From JACZSB01 sp965372015 (lineage in GTDB: Bacteria; Fidelibacterota; Marinisomatia; SCGC-AAA003-L08; TS1B11): a stretch of DNA of 11,261 nt. Below, piece by piece: positions 1-5,228 of the stretch. Every line of letters begins with the position of its first letter. Within the stretch, counting starts at the first letter, position 1. The position numbers and the translations under genes were made by a program. The notes beneath the pieces were generated by a model. That model ran no database searches and was not told the DNA's origin. It saw nothing but the letters and a program-made list of their open reading frames with translations. The stretch spans positions 1 through 11,261 of the forward strand of contig CBDVAP010000102.1 in assembly GCA_965372015.1 (NCBI GenBank). The letters are read 5' to 3'.

Positions 1-1
1 C

Positions 2-1618
2 GATAATAATGACTTAGCTAACGCCCAGCAGATTCTGGACGAGGACCACTACGGACTGGAGAAGACCAAGGAACGTATCCTGGAATATCTGGCGGTGCGC
101 AATCTGAAGTCCCAACAGGGTGGGGACGGCAAGCTGAAGGGTCCCATTCTATGCCTGGCGGGCCCCCCCGGCACGGGTAAGACCTCCATCGGCCGTTCAA
201 TCGCCCGGGCCATGGGGCGCGAGTTCGTGCGTATATCGCTGGGCGGCATGCGGGATGAGGCGGAGATCAGGGGGCACCGGCGGACTTACATCGGCGCGCT
301 GCCCGGCCGGATAATCCAGGGGCTGAAAAAGGCCGGCACCAACAACCCCATCTTCATGCTGGACGAGATCGACAAATTGGGGATGGATTTCCGGGGCGAC
401 CCCAGTTCGGCGCTACTGGAGGTGCTGGACCCGGAGCAGAATTTTTCCTTTAACGATCACTACCTCGAAGTGGATTTCGACCTGTCCAACGTGATGTTCA
501 TCGCCACGGCCAACCGCTCCGACCAGGTTCCCGGACCATTGCGCGACCGGATGGAAATCCTCGATTTCACCGGCTATATCGATGATGAGAAGATCAATAT
601 CGCGCAAAACTTCCTGGTGCCCAAGCAGGTCAAAGAAAACGGCCTGGACGACTCGCAGATAATTTTTGAAGAGGATGGCCTGTTGGAGTTGATCCACTCC
701 TTCACTCGGGAAGCTGGTGTACGCAACCTGGAGCGGGAGATCGCCAATGTGGCCCGCAAACGAGCCCGGGAGGTGGTGGAGAGCTTACCCACTGACAGCG
801 TCCCTGCGGATGAGAAGAAGGAAGCGCCTAAAGGGGACAAAAGCGGCGCACAGAAAGGGTCGCCGGCTCCAACAGATGAGCCGGTACGGATCACCAAGGA
901 ACAGGTAGTGAAATACCTGGGACCCAAGAGATTTTACTCGGAGATGGCAGAGCGGGTGAGCGAACCCGGTATTGCCATCGGTCTGGCCTGGACCGCCGCC
1001 GGGGGTGACATCCTATTTATTGAGGCCTCCCGGATGCCCGGTGATGGTCAGTTGCATCTCACCGGCCAGCTGGGGGACGTGATGAAGGAGTCGGTGCGGG
1101 CGGCCTGGAGTTATGTGCGGGCACACGCCGAGGAGCTGGGTATCGACCCCAAATTTCACAAGGCCTGGGATGTGCATGTGCACGTACCGGCCGGGGCTAT
1201 CCCCAAAGATGGACCCTCGGCGGGGGTGGGCATGCTCTCCGCCATCGTCTCGCTGCTCACAGGCCGGCAGGTGAAAGAAGGGGTGGGGATGACTGGCGAG
1301 ATCACCTTGCGAGGGAACGTACTGCCTATCGGCGGGGTCAAGGAGAAGCTCACCGCGGCCCATCGGGCGGGACTCAAGCATGTGATCCTGCCTTTTGAGA
1401 ATGAGAAGGACATAGAGGACGTCCCGGACAAGGTGAAGGACGACCTGGAGCTCAGCTTTGTCAAACGAATGAGCCAGGTGCTGGAAGCCGCCCTGGAGAC
1501 CGAGCAGACCATACCGGCAGCCACCGGACCAGAGAAAGAAGATAATCAGCAGAAGAACGGCGAACCGGATGCGGTCACCGCCGAGGACGTCCTGGCTCCC
1601 GGCCACGTCGAGAAATAA
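2..1618 (+). CDS. lon: Lon family ATP-dependent serine protease, 5'-truncated by window edge
   Basis: Lon is a cytoplasmic AAA+ protease that unfolds and degrades damaged or regulatory proteins. The open frame enters at base 2 without a start, so the N-terminal substrate-binding domain lies outside the window; about 538 residues remain. Visible in order: the Lon-typical linker (ILDEDHYGLEK) at the edge, Walker A GPPGTGKT (161-184), Walker B FMLDEIDK (353-376), the AAA lid, then the protease domain with catalytic Ser in DGPSAG (codon 1217-1219) and catalytic Lys in GGVKEK (codon 1340-1342). Both catalytic residues are intact. Between the AAA lid and protease domain is a charged, low-complexity insertion of roughly 35 residues (about 785-890), and there is a 40-residue acidic tail after the protease domain, both looser than in the E. 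coli protein. A Met at 95 is only an internal residue. Identification is certain; the symbol is given by family. Confidence 0.97.
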   Translation, partial: DNNDLANAQQILDEDHYGLEKTKERILEYLAVRNLKSQQGGDGKLKGPILCLAGPPGTGKTSIGRSIARAMGREFVRISLGGMRDEAEIRGHRRTYIGALPGRIIQGLKKAGTNNPIFMLDEIDKLGMDFRGDPSSALLEVLDPEQNFSFNDHYLEVDFDLSNVMFIATANRSDQVPGPLRDRMEILDFTGYIDDEKINIAQNFLVPKQVKENGLDDSQIIFEEDGLLELIHSFTREAGVRNLEREIANVARKRAREVVESLPTDSVPADEKKEAPKGDKSGAQKGSPAPTDEPVRITKEQVVKYLGPKRFYSEMAERVSEPGIAIGLAWTAAGGDILFIEASRMPGDGQLHLTGQLGDVMKESVRAAWSYVRAHAEELGIDPKFHKAWDVHVHVPAGAIPKDGPSAGVGMLSAIVSLLTGRQVKEGVGMTGEITLRGNVLPIGGVKEKLTAAHRAGLKHVILPFENEKDIEDVPDKVKDDLELSFVKRMSQVLEAALETEQTIPAATGPEKEDNQQKNGEPDAVTAEDVLAPGHVEK

Positions 1619-1634
1619 CTTTCAGTCCGGCAAC

Positions 1635-1709
1635 GGACGCTTAGCTCAGTTGGTTCAGAGCATCGCCTTTACACGGCGGGGGTCACAGGTTCGAGTCCTG
1701 TAGCGTCCA
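1635..1709 (+). tRNA. tRNA-Val (anticodon TAC)
   Basis: The complete cloverleaf folds by eye. The acceptor stem pairs GGACGCT (1635-1641) with AGCGTCC (1702-1708), seven perfect pairs. The D stem is GCTC/GAGC (1644-1647, 1658-1661). The anticodon stem is TCGCC/GGCGG (one G-U pair) with loop TTTACAC, giving anticodon TAC at 1670-1672. There is a 5-nt variable loop, and the T stem ACAGG/CCTGT encloses TTCGAGT. Discriminator A is at 1709; the next bases are CAC, so CCA is not encoded. It begins 16 nt after the lon stop with no terminator between, so co-transcription with lon followed by processing is likely (inference). Confidence 0.97.
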
Positions 1710-1790
1710 CACAGGCGATCTACCCATAGATTCAGGTGGAGTGGCGGCGAGTTTGGCTGAGCACTGCCGGGGTATAATCACAGATCGTGC
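1710..1790. other. short intergenic gap between convergent tRNA-Val and DUF5610-like gene
   Basis: The gap separates the plus-strand lon/tRNA unit from the minus-strand gene ending at 1791. Only a weak 5-bp hairpin (ATCTA/TAGAT, about 1718-1732) is visible, with no T-run. I cannot point to a convincing intrinsic terminator for either side. Confidence 0.4.
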
Positions 1791-2351
1791 CTACTCGAAA
1801 GAAATCTCACTCATAGCGGTACCGTCCATAAATTGGTCCAGGGCATCCAGTACCGTCTGCCTGGTGTCCAGCACCAGTTCCGGAAAATCAAATCCCAGCG
1901 TAGAACGGACATCACTGTAGGCCTGCTTGACCATCGTGGTGGCTGCCTCCGCGAATTGTTCCCGGTCACTGCCCTCCTGGTAGCGCATCAGAGCGATGGA
2001 GAATATCCTCTGAGCGGTGTTTTCCTTATTCCACTGTTCAGGGACACCCTCGAGGGCGGCGGTTTGATCCATACCCAATTGGGGAGCCTTCATAACATTC
2101 ATGAGAAGGGCCAGCTGCTCGTCAATCACCTTTTTGGTCTCCAGGTATGAATCGAGGAGGGTGCCTGACCTGTCTCTTGAGGTCTTCATCAGGCCGTGGA
2201 GGTTATAGAACTCCATCAGGGCATATTTGACCGGGGTGGCCGGGGCGGCATTTTTGTCAGGGCTGTCCTTCTGGGGGGACTTTCCTTTCCTGGTGGACTC
2301 AATCTGCTTGAGGTTGGCGGCTACAACGTCGGGGTTGAACTGGATCGCCAT
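1791..2351 (-). CDS. DUF5610-like hypothetical protein (186 aa)
   Basis: A soluble, mostly helical 186-residue protein without signal peptide or membrane segment. Residues 1-40 form a Lys/Pro/Ala-rich, probably disordered leader (KGKSPQKDSPDKNAAPATP). The rest is amphipathic helix. The C-terminal half (ENTAQRIFSIALMRYQEGSDREQF ... AYSDVRSTLGF ... VLDTRQTVLDALDQF) resembles the DUF5610 pattern, where an 'xxTAxRI' helix is followed by a Gly-containing turn and an 'A..ARxxLG' helix; this is pattern memory, not a search result. Those proteins have no established function. The ATG at 2349-2351 is preceded by a perfect AGGAGG (2356-2361) at 4-nt spacing, which fixes the start. It is transcribed alone, convergent with lon/tRNA-Val. 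No function is assigned. Confidence 0.85.
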   Translation of the reverse strand: MAIQFNPDVVAANLKQIESTRKGKSPQKDSPDKNAAPATPVKYALMEFYNLHGLMKTSRDRSGTLLDSYLETKKVIDEQLALLMNVMKAPQLGMDQTAALEGVPEQWNKENTAQRIFSIALMRYQEGSDREQFAEAATTMVKQAYSDVRSTLGFDFPELVLDTRQTVLDALDQFMDGTAMSEISFE

Positions 2352-2355
2352 GGAT

Positions 2356-2361
2356 CCTCCT
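2356..2361 (-). promoter_or_regulatory. strong Shine-Dalgarno of the DUF5610-like gene
   Basis: Reads AGGAGG on the minus strand, four nt before the ATG at 2349-2351. It decides the start codon and supports the gene being real. Confidence 0.85.
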
Positions 2362-2460
2362 TAGTCTATGTTCTCAAAACGGCCGGTGACCTAAACTCCT
2401 TATCGGCTGTTTCCGGGCCGAAATTAGAGCTAATCTGCTATGGCGAACAACAGCCCAACA

Positions 2461-2528
2461 GTTGGCAGTAGGCAGTTGGCAGTAGGCAGTTGGCAGTAGG
2501 CAGTTGGCAGTAGGCAGTTGGCAGTAGG
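2461..2528. repeat. tandem repeat, 14-bp unit GTTGGCAGTAGGCA x 4.9 (two heptamers)
   Basis: Four exact copies of GTTGGCAGTAGGCA at 2461-2516, then a fifth partial copy to 2528. Each unit is two related heptamers, GTTGGCA and GTAGGCA, so the underlying period is 7 bp. The copies show no mismatches, meaning recent expansion or homogenisation. Heptamer arrays of this kind are known in intergenic DNA of several bacterial lineages (for example cyanobacterial short tandem repeats); their role is unclear. Confidence 0.97.
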
Positions 2529-2555
2529 ACAAGCCAGCGGCCATTCGGCAGGCTC

Positions 2556-2592
2556 CCCCGCCGACGGCGGGGTTCCCCCGCTTGCAGCGGGG
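2556..2592. repeat. two adjacent GC-rich hairpins sharing CCCCGC...GCGGGGTTC
   Basis: First hairpin: CCCCGCC (2556-2562), loop GAC, GGCGGGG (2566-2572). Second: CCCCGC (2576-2581), loop TTGCA, GCGGGG (2587-2592). Each is followed by TTC, so they look like diverged copies of one palindromic unit. A related GCGGGGTTCCCC occurs at the left edge of the IS insertion site (about 2917-2928). No T-run follows, so they are not obvious terminators. Confidence 0.75.
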
Positions 2593-2812
2593 TTCAGGTC
2601 TAGCCCTTCGGTCCGCCCATCCGACAAACTCAGGGCAAGCATTTCAAAGAGCGGGCCGGGGGATCATCTTGGGACCATGAAGCGGTCATGATGTGACCAT
2701 GTCTCCCGTCGGAAGGTATGGCTCCCCCCGGGGGGTACCCCCCCCGTTTCGCTACGCCACCTATCTGCAGTGCACGGTAGACGGACAGCTCGCCAGGCAG
2801 GCGCCGGTCTCC

Positions 2813-2847
2813 CAATTTTCAATCGACAATCTACAATCTACAATTCC
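2813..2847. repeat. second heptamer array, CAATNNN x 5
   Basis: Five consecutive 7-mers each starting CAAT: CAATTTT, CAATCGA, CAATCTA, CAATCTA, CAATTCC. The period (7 bp) equals that of the array at 2461-2528 but the sequence is unrelated. Confidence 0.8.
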
Positions 2848-2849
2848 CC

Positions 2850-2871
2850 CTGTCGTTCGCCTGGTGCGCGG
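2850..2871 (+). repeat. 22-bp dispersed direct repeat, copy 1
   Basis: The 22 bases beginning CTGTCGTTCGCCTGGTGCGC are identical to 5073-5094, same orientation, on the opposite side of the IS element. A second shared word, TTTCAAAGAGCGGG, occurs upstream of each copy (2642-2655 and 5035-5048), so both flanks carry pieces of the same intergenic repeat family. Confidence 0.9.
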
Positions 2872-2931
2872 GAGAGCCGAACCCACCTCTCCCGCCCTGG
2901 CCGGGCAGGCCGGTAGGCGGGGTTCCCCTCC

Positions 2932-2939
2932 CTTATAAG
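2932..2939. repeat. candidate target-site duplication, left copy (CTTATAAG)
   Basis: The 8-mer CTTATAAG abuts the left terminal repeat and recurs at 4972-4979 next to the right one. IS1595-family elements are known to make 8-bp duplications. Because CTTATAAG is palindromic and set in the larger palindrome CCCTTATAAGGG, it could instead be the outer end of the inverted repeats. Confidence 0.6.
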
Positions 2940-2967
2940 GGCAATTATATACTTGACAAACCCAGGT
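2940..2967 (+). repeat. left terminal inverted repeat
   Basis: Matches the reverse complement of 4944-4971 at 25 of 28 positions. It carries an inward-facing TTGACA (2953-2958), but no convincing -10 lies 16-18 nt beyond it. Confidence 0.85.
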
Positions 2968-3228
2968 ACTGAAGCACCGTCGGAAACAAAAGTGAAACAC
3001 TAGTTCCGAGAGAAAAAGAAACAAAGTTGCAACCTGCCTTGTGCCCCTTGCGTTCTTCCAATGTCTCTTACTGTTGTGCCGCTCAATAAAGAATACCTTT
3101 AGTGTTACGAGTCAATCGCATGTTGTTATTATTGATGTTACGGGATTTCGTAAGAGGAGGAAAAGATATCCGTGTTTCTCCGTTTAATTCCCCTTGTGCG
3201 TTCTCCGGTCCAGCTTTAACTTGAACCC
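2968..3228. other. leader region of the passenger gene inside the IS
   Basis: A 260-bp AT-rich stretch between the left terminal repeat and the passenger gene. A strong AGAGGAGG (3153-3160) precedes a GTG at 3172 that would open a 15-codon peptide ending at TAA 3217-3219, in the same frame as and just before the passenger start at 3229. It could be a translated leader or a mutated longer N-terminus. No clear promoter was recognised. Confidence 0.4.
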
Positions 3229-3693
3229 ATGACTGAGCACACAGAAAAGCAAATGGCCCTGTTTTCCGACGAAACCATCCAGGAGCTCGAGCAAAAGATG
3301 TCACAGACCCAAGATCATCTAAGCCATCATTTGCGTGAGGCCGAGAGGTGCAGGCAACTAATTGTCAATATCAAAGGCATTCTTGGTAAGGACATTCTTG
3401 GTGTGGCTCAGAAATTGCCGTCAGATGAAGTGCTGTTTGGTAGTGATCAGAATGGTTCTGCTTTCACGCCAACGGAGTTTGTACTCAAGATACTCAATGA
3501 ATCACCGGATCGTTGGCTTTCTGTACAGGAAATAATGTTCAAAAGCCGATCTGCTTTTGAGGCCGGAGAGGTAGTAAACAAGGCCGGGAAAATTGAAAAT
3601 AGCATGCACAGCGTCTTAACCCGGTTCAGACAGAACCGCCAAGTGTGGACCAGAGGGAAAAAAGCAAGCAGGAAATATAAATTGAAACCTTGA
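3229..3693 (+). CDS. IS passenger protein: coiled coil plus predicted winged-helix (154 aa)
   Basis: I do not recognise the family. Residues 11-50 (ETIQELEQKMSQTQDHLSHHL...) look like an amphipathic, coiled-coil-forming helix. Residues 80-152 have a winged-helix-like layout: helix FVLKILNE, then WLSVQEIM, then a recognition-type helix SMHSVLTRFRQNRQVW, then a Lys/Arg-rich hairpin ending RKYKL. That suggests a nucleic-acid-binding protein (inference). There is no membrane segment or signal peptide. It lies wholly between the IS terminal repeats and converges on the transposase unit, so it is probably cargo of the element. The start is uncertain: the ATG at 3229 has no good Shine-Dalgarno, an in-frame stop at 3217-3219 blocks extension, and another in-frame ATG lies at 3253. 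The frame is intact although the transposase is dead. Confidence 0.75.
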   Translation: MTEHTEKQMALFSDETIQELEQKMSQTQDHLSHHLREAERCRQLIVNIKGILGKDILGVAQKLPSDEVLFGSDQNGSAFTPTEFVLKILNESPDRWLSVQEIMFKSRSAFEAGEVVNKAGKIENSMHSVLTRFRQNRQVWTRGKKASRKYKLKP

Positions 3694-3702
3694 TATAAAA
3701 GC

Positions 3703-3728
3703 GGAGGCCGGGCTGCAACCCGGCCTCC
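3703..3728. terminator. perfect 10-bp hairpin between convergent IS genes
   Basis: GGAGGCCGGG (3703-3712), loop CTGCAA, CCCGGCCTCC (3719-3728) is a perfect GC-rich stem 9 nt after the passenger stop. On the plus strand it is followed by A8, so it does not look like a standard rho-independent terminator for that strand. Read on the minus strand it is followed by GCTTTTATAT, a weak U-rich tail, so it may terminate the transposase/small-ORF transcript. The stem alone may protect both 3' ends. Confidence 0.6.
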
Positions 3729-3845
3729 AAAAAAAACGATGAGCATGATTATGAATAACAGGAACACCGTTTTGCGTGTTGAACTTAGGTGCAGGGGACC
3801 ACCGTAGTCAAGATATATTTCCGCAAAGCTCAGCAAGACAATAGC

Positions 3846-3986
3846 TTAGGATTCTTTCTTGGGGGGCTTCCGCTTCTTAGGAACCAGTTTTCGGGGCACT
3901 TTTAGTAACGCCCCTACAAATTCGTCAAATGACACCGTTTTGGAGTCCTTATCCTTTTTCTTCTGATCCGGTTTCTTTTTCGTCAA
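3846..3986 (-). CDS. small Lys-rich protein encoded downstream of the transposase (46 aa)
   Basis: A 46-codon frame starting at TTG (3984-3986) with AGGAG (3994-3998) seven nt upstream, ending at TAA 3846-3848. It begins 30 nt after the ancestral transposase stop, in the same direction, so it would be the second gene of the element's operon. The product is extremely basic: an N-terminal KKKPDQKKKDKD stretch, a short hydrophobic centre SFDEFVGALLKV, and a C-terminal KKRKPPKKES tail. The central 'FDEFVGALLKVP' core between two basic tails is like small hypothetical ORFs I recall beside IS1595-type transposases (memory, not searched). It is possibly a nucleic-acid- or transposase-binding accessory; function unknown. 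It lacks the usual minimum length and an ATG, so automated gene calling would easily miss it. Confidence 0.7.
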   Translation of the reverse strand: MTKKKPDQKKKDKDSKTVSFDEFVGALLKVPRKLVPKKRKPPKKES

Positions 3987-4016
3987 CCGAGTTCTCCTTT
4001 TTTGCTCTGCCCCCCG

Positions 4017-4913
4017 TTATGGTTGGTACGTCAGCCGCTTTCCGCTTATGCCTTTTAGGGCAATACTCATTCTTTCCATGTCGGTAACTTCACGATTGTT
4101 GTATCGAAAATCAAATTCTCCAATGTATCGTTTCAGGTGTTGCGCTCCTACGTGCTGGTAAATACCAGTAAGGCCGCGCTTTAATATGCTAAAGAAATTC
4201 TCAATCGTATTCGTTTAAACGGACCCACGAACATATTCGCCATGAGAATGTTTTACGACCTCATGACTTGCAAATACCTTCCCTGTGCCCTAGTACGATC
4301 TCATTTCATCAGTTATGATATTCGATTCTCTGCTGATTTGTTCCCGCATGATCGGTCTGAGGGTAGCGGCAGTTACTGAGGGGACGTGGAACGAACGAAC
4401 TTCACCCTTCCGCTCAACAAGGGAGAAAATCTTTTCTTTGTGGGCATAGCCTGTGGCCCCTTTTCGCTGTTTACCCTTGTTGCCCCAAAAGGTTTCATCA
4501 ACTTCAACCGTGACATTCTTTCCGCCTAGTTTCCTCTTGAAATCTGAATCGCGCATTGCTTCCCGAATCCTATGAGTCATGAACCACGCGGTTTTGTACG
4601 TGACTCCTAGCGTTCGGTGTAATTGGTGAGAGCTTATACCCTTCTTGGATGAACAGAGCAAATAAACTGCCAGCAACCATAAGTTCAAATCAATCTTGCT
4701 TCTCTCAAACAGGGTTTTGACCGTAACAGAAAATTGTTTACGGCACTCTTTGCACTTATAAAGCCCTTTACGGTGACTTTTCCCCTTGAGCGGATAGATT
4801 CTCTCTCCATTGCCACAATGAGGGCAGATAGGGCCATTAGGCCAACGCAAGGATTCGAGGTATTCCCTAGCCTTGTCTGCGTCTTGGAATATGGGGTTGG
4901 TTAGGTTGCTCAT
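4017..4913 (-). pseudogene. IS1595-family transposase, interrupted by two in-frame stop codons
   Basis: Translating 4913 to 4017 gives a 298-codon collinear transposase, the usual family length, broken only by TAG at 4290-4292 (codon 208) and TAA at 4215-4217 (codon 233). Residues 30-57 form the zinc ribbon (C30, C33, C54, C57), followed by a helix-turn-helix-like stretch (ISSHQLHRTLGVTYKTAWFM). The DDE-type nuclease shows D139 in VEVDETFWG and D202 in IITDE. Past the stops, TNTIENFFSILKR carries the third acidic residue (E238), and RYNNREVTDMERM and GKRLTYQP complete the fold. The 207-residue product ending at the first stop lacks the third catalytic residue and should be inactive. The second stop occupies the residue normally His in 'HTNTIE'. 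No frameshift is needed, so decay is recent. The start ATG (4911-4913) has no strong Shine-Dalgarno. Confidence 0.93.
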
Positions 4914-4929
4914 TGTCTTACCCTACTTG

Positions 4930-4958
4930 AAGTTAATACCTTCACTTGGGTGTGTCAA
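4930..4958 (-). promoter_or_regulatory. possible transposase promoter overlapping the right terminal repeat
   Basis: On the minus strand TTGACA (4953-4958), inside the terminal repeat, lies 17 nt from TAACTT (4930-4935), about 17 nt before the transposase ATG. The -35 is perfect, the -10 is weak (3 of 6). Promoters in terminal repeats are common in insertion sequences. Confidence 0.4.
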
Positions 4959-4971
4959 GTATATAATCGCC
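4944..4971 (-). repeat. right terminal inverted repeat
   Basis: Reverse complement begins GGCGATTATATACTTGACAC and matches the left repeat at 25 of 28 positions. Confidence 0.85.
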
Positions 4972-4979
4972 CTTATAAG
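4972..4979. repeat. candidate target-site duplication, right copy (CTTATAAG)
   Basis: Matches 2932-2939. Joining the two flanks after removing one copy gives GTTCCCC-TCC-CTTATAAG-GGA-GGGAAC, a near-perfect palindrome, so the element seems to have entered the centre of a palindromic site. Confidence 0.6.
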
Positions 4980-4987
4980 GGAGGGAA

Positions 4988-5015
4988 CTCGCGGAGCGAG
5001 AAGGGAGGGTTTTTT
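4988..5015 (+). terminator. weak hairpin followed by T6
   Basis: CTCGC (4988-4992), loop GGA, GCGAG (4996-5000), then purine-rich AAGGGAGGG and six T at 5010-5015. The 9-nt gap between stem and T-run makes it a poor terminator; it is more likely part of the palindromic intergenic repeat. Confidence 0.25.
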
Positions 5016-5072
5016 CCTTGGTCTCAAACTCGATTTTCAAAGAGCGGGGGAATATAGGGATTTTTCGGGGCG

Positions 5073-5094
5073 CTGTCGTTCGCCTGGTGCGCGG
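5073..5094 (+). repeat. 22-bp dispersed direct repeat, copy 2
   Basis: Identical to 2850-2871 and in the same orientation. With TTTCAAAGAGCGGG at 5035-5048, it repeats the order of words seen left of the IS, but with a much shorter spacer between them (24 bp versus 194 bp). Confidence 0.9.
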
Positions 5095-5126
5095 ACTCAA
5101 CCGCTTTACATTGTGTCACTATTCAC

Positions 5127-5155
5127 TTGAAATTGAGAGGACCGGGGTGTAATTT
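5127..5155 (+). promoter_or_regulatory. candidate promoter of the DUF2075 helicase gene
   Basis: TTGAAA (5127-5132), 17-nt spacer, TAATTT (5150-5155). The -35 is 5 of 6 to consensus, the -10 only 3 of 6. A start near 5162 would leave a leader of about 67 nt before the GTG at 5229. Confidence 0.4.
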
Positions 5156-5228
5156 TTAAAACCGGTATCTTTTGCGGAAAGTCCGAGCAAAGCCGGAATC
5201 ACTGTACGAATACACAGGAATAAGCATA

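Larger units (their letters stand above)
2352..2939. other. gene-free, repeat-dense intergenic region
   Basis: About 590 bp with no credible gene. Open frames here cross tandem repeats and GC-rich palindromes and have no Shine-Dalgarno or protein-like composition. It contains a 14-bp tandem array (2461-2528), a pair of GC-rich hairpins (2556-2592), a C/G-rich palindrome near 2722-2734 (CCCCCCGGGGGG), a second heptamer array (2813-2847), one copy of a 22-bp repeat (2850-2871), and the palindromic insertion site of the downstream IS element. Confidence 0.7.
2940..4971 (-). mobile_element. degenerate IS1595-family insertion sequence with passenger gene (~2.03 kb)
   Basis: Bounded by 28-bp imperfect inverted repeats (2940-2967 and 4944-4971, three mismatches) starting GGC(A/G)ATTATATACTTGACA, and flanked by CTTATAAG on both sides. 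It contains an IS1595-type transposase pseudogene (4017-4913, minus), a 46-residue Lys-rich ORF just downstream of it (3846-3986, minus), and a convergent 154-residue ORF on the plus strand (3229-3693). At about 2 kb it is longer than a simple one-gene IS1595-type element (about 1 kb), the excess being the passenger half. The transposase is nonsense-mutated, so the copy should be non-autonomous unless complemented in trans or by readthrough. The interior is clearly more AT-rich than lon or the acyltransferase. Confidence 0.85.

Noticed and set aside
1013..1606. Long minus-strand open frame opposite lon
   Set aside because: Shadow of the strongly conserved Lon protease domain in GC-rich DNA; no family features.
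1690..1709. tRNA-Val 3' end as attachment site for an integrated island reaching 8.2 kb
   Set aside because: I found no second copy of the tRNA 3' end near 8200 or elsewhere in the window, and no integrase gene.
2461..2528. CRISPR-like array
   Set aside because: Units are contiguous 14-bp copies without unique spacers, so this is a tandem repeat.
2430..2642. Minus-strand 70-codon open frame
   Set aside because: It is mostly the translated tandem repeat (repeating CLLPTA) plus GC palindromes, with no ribosome-binding site.
3447..3836. Minus-strand 129-codon frame with hydrophobic stretch
   Set aside because: Overlaps the passenger gene antisense and crosses the hairpin at 3703-3728; no ribosome-binding site.
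4873..5130. Plus-strand 85-codon frame across the right IS end
   Set aside because: It runs through the transposase 5' end antisense, the terminal repeat and intergenic repeats; composition is not protein-like.
5172..5228. TTG start of the DUF2075 gene at 5172
   Set aside because: It has no Shine-Dalgarno, and the extra 19 residues precede the usual family N-terminus; not strictly excluded.
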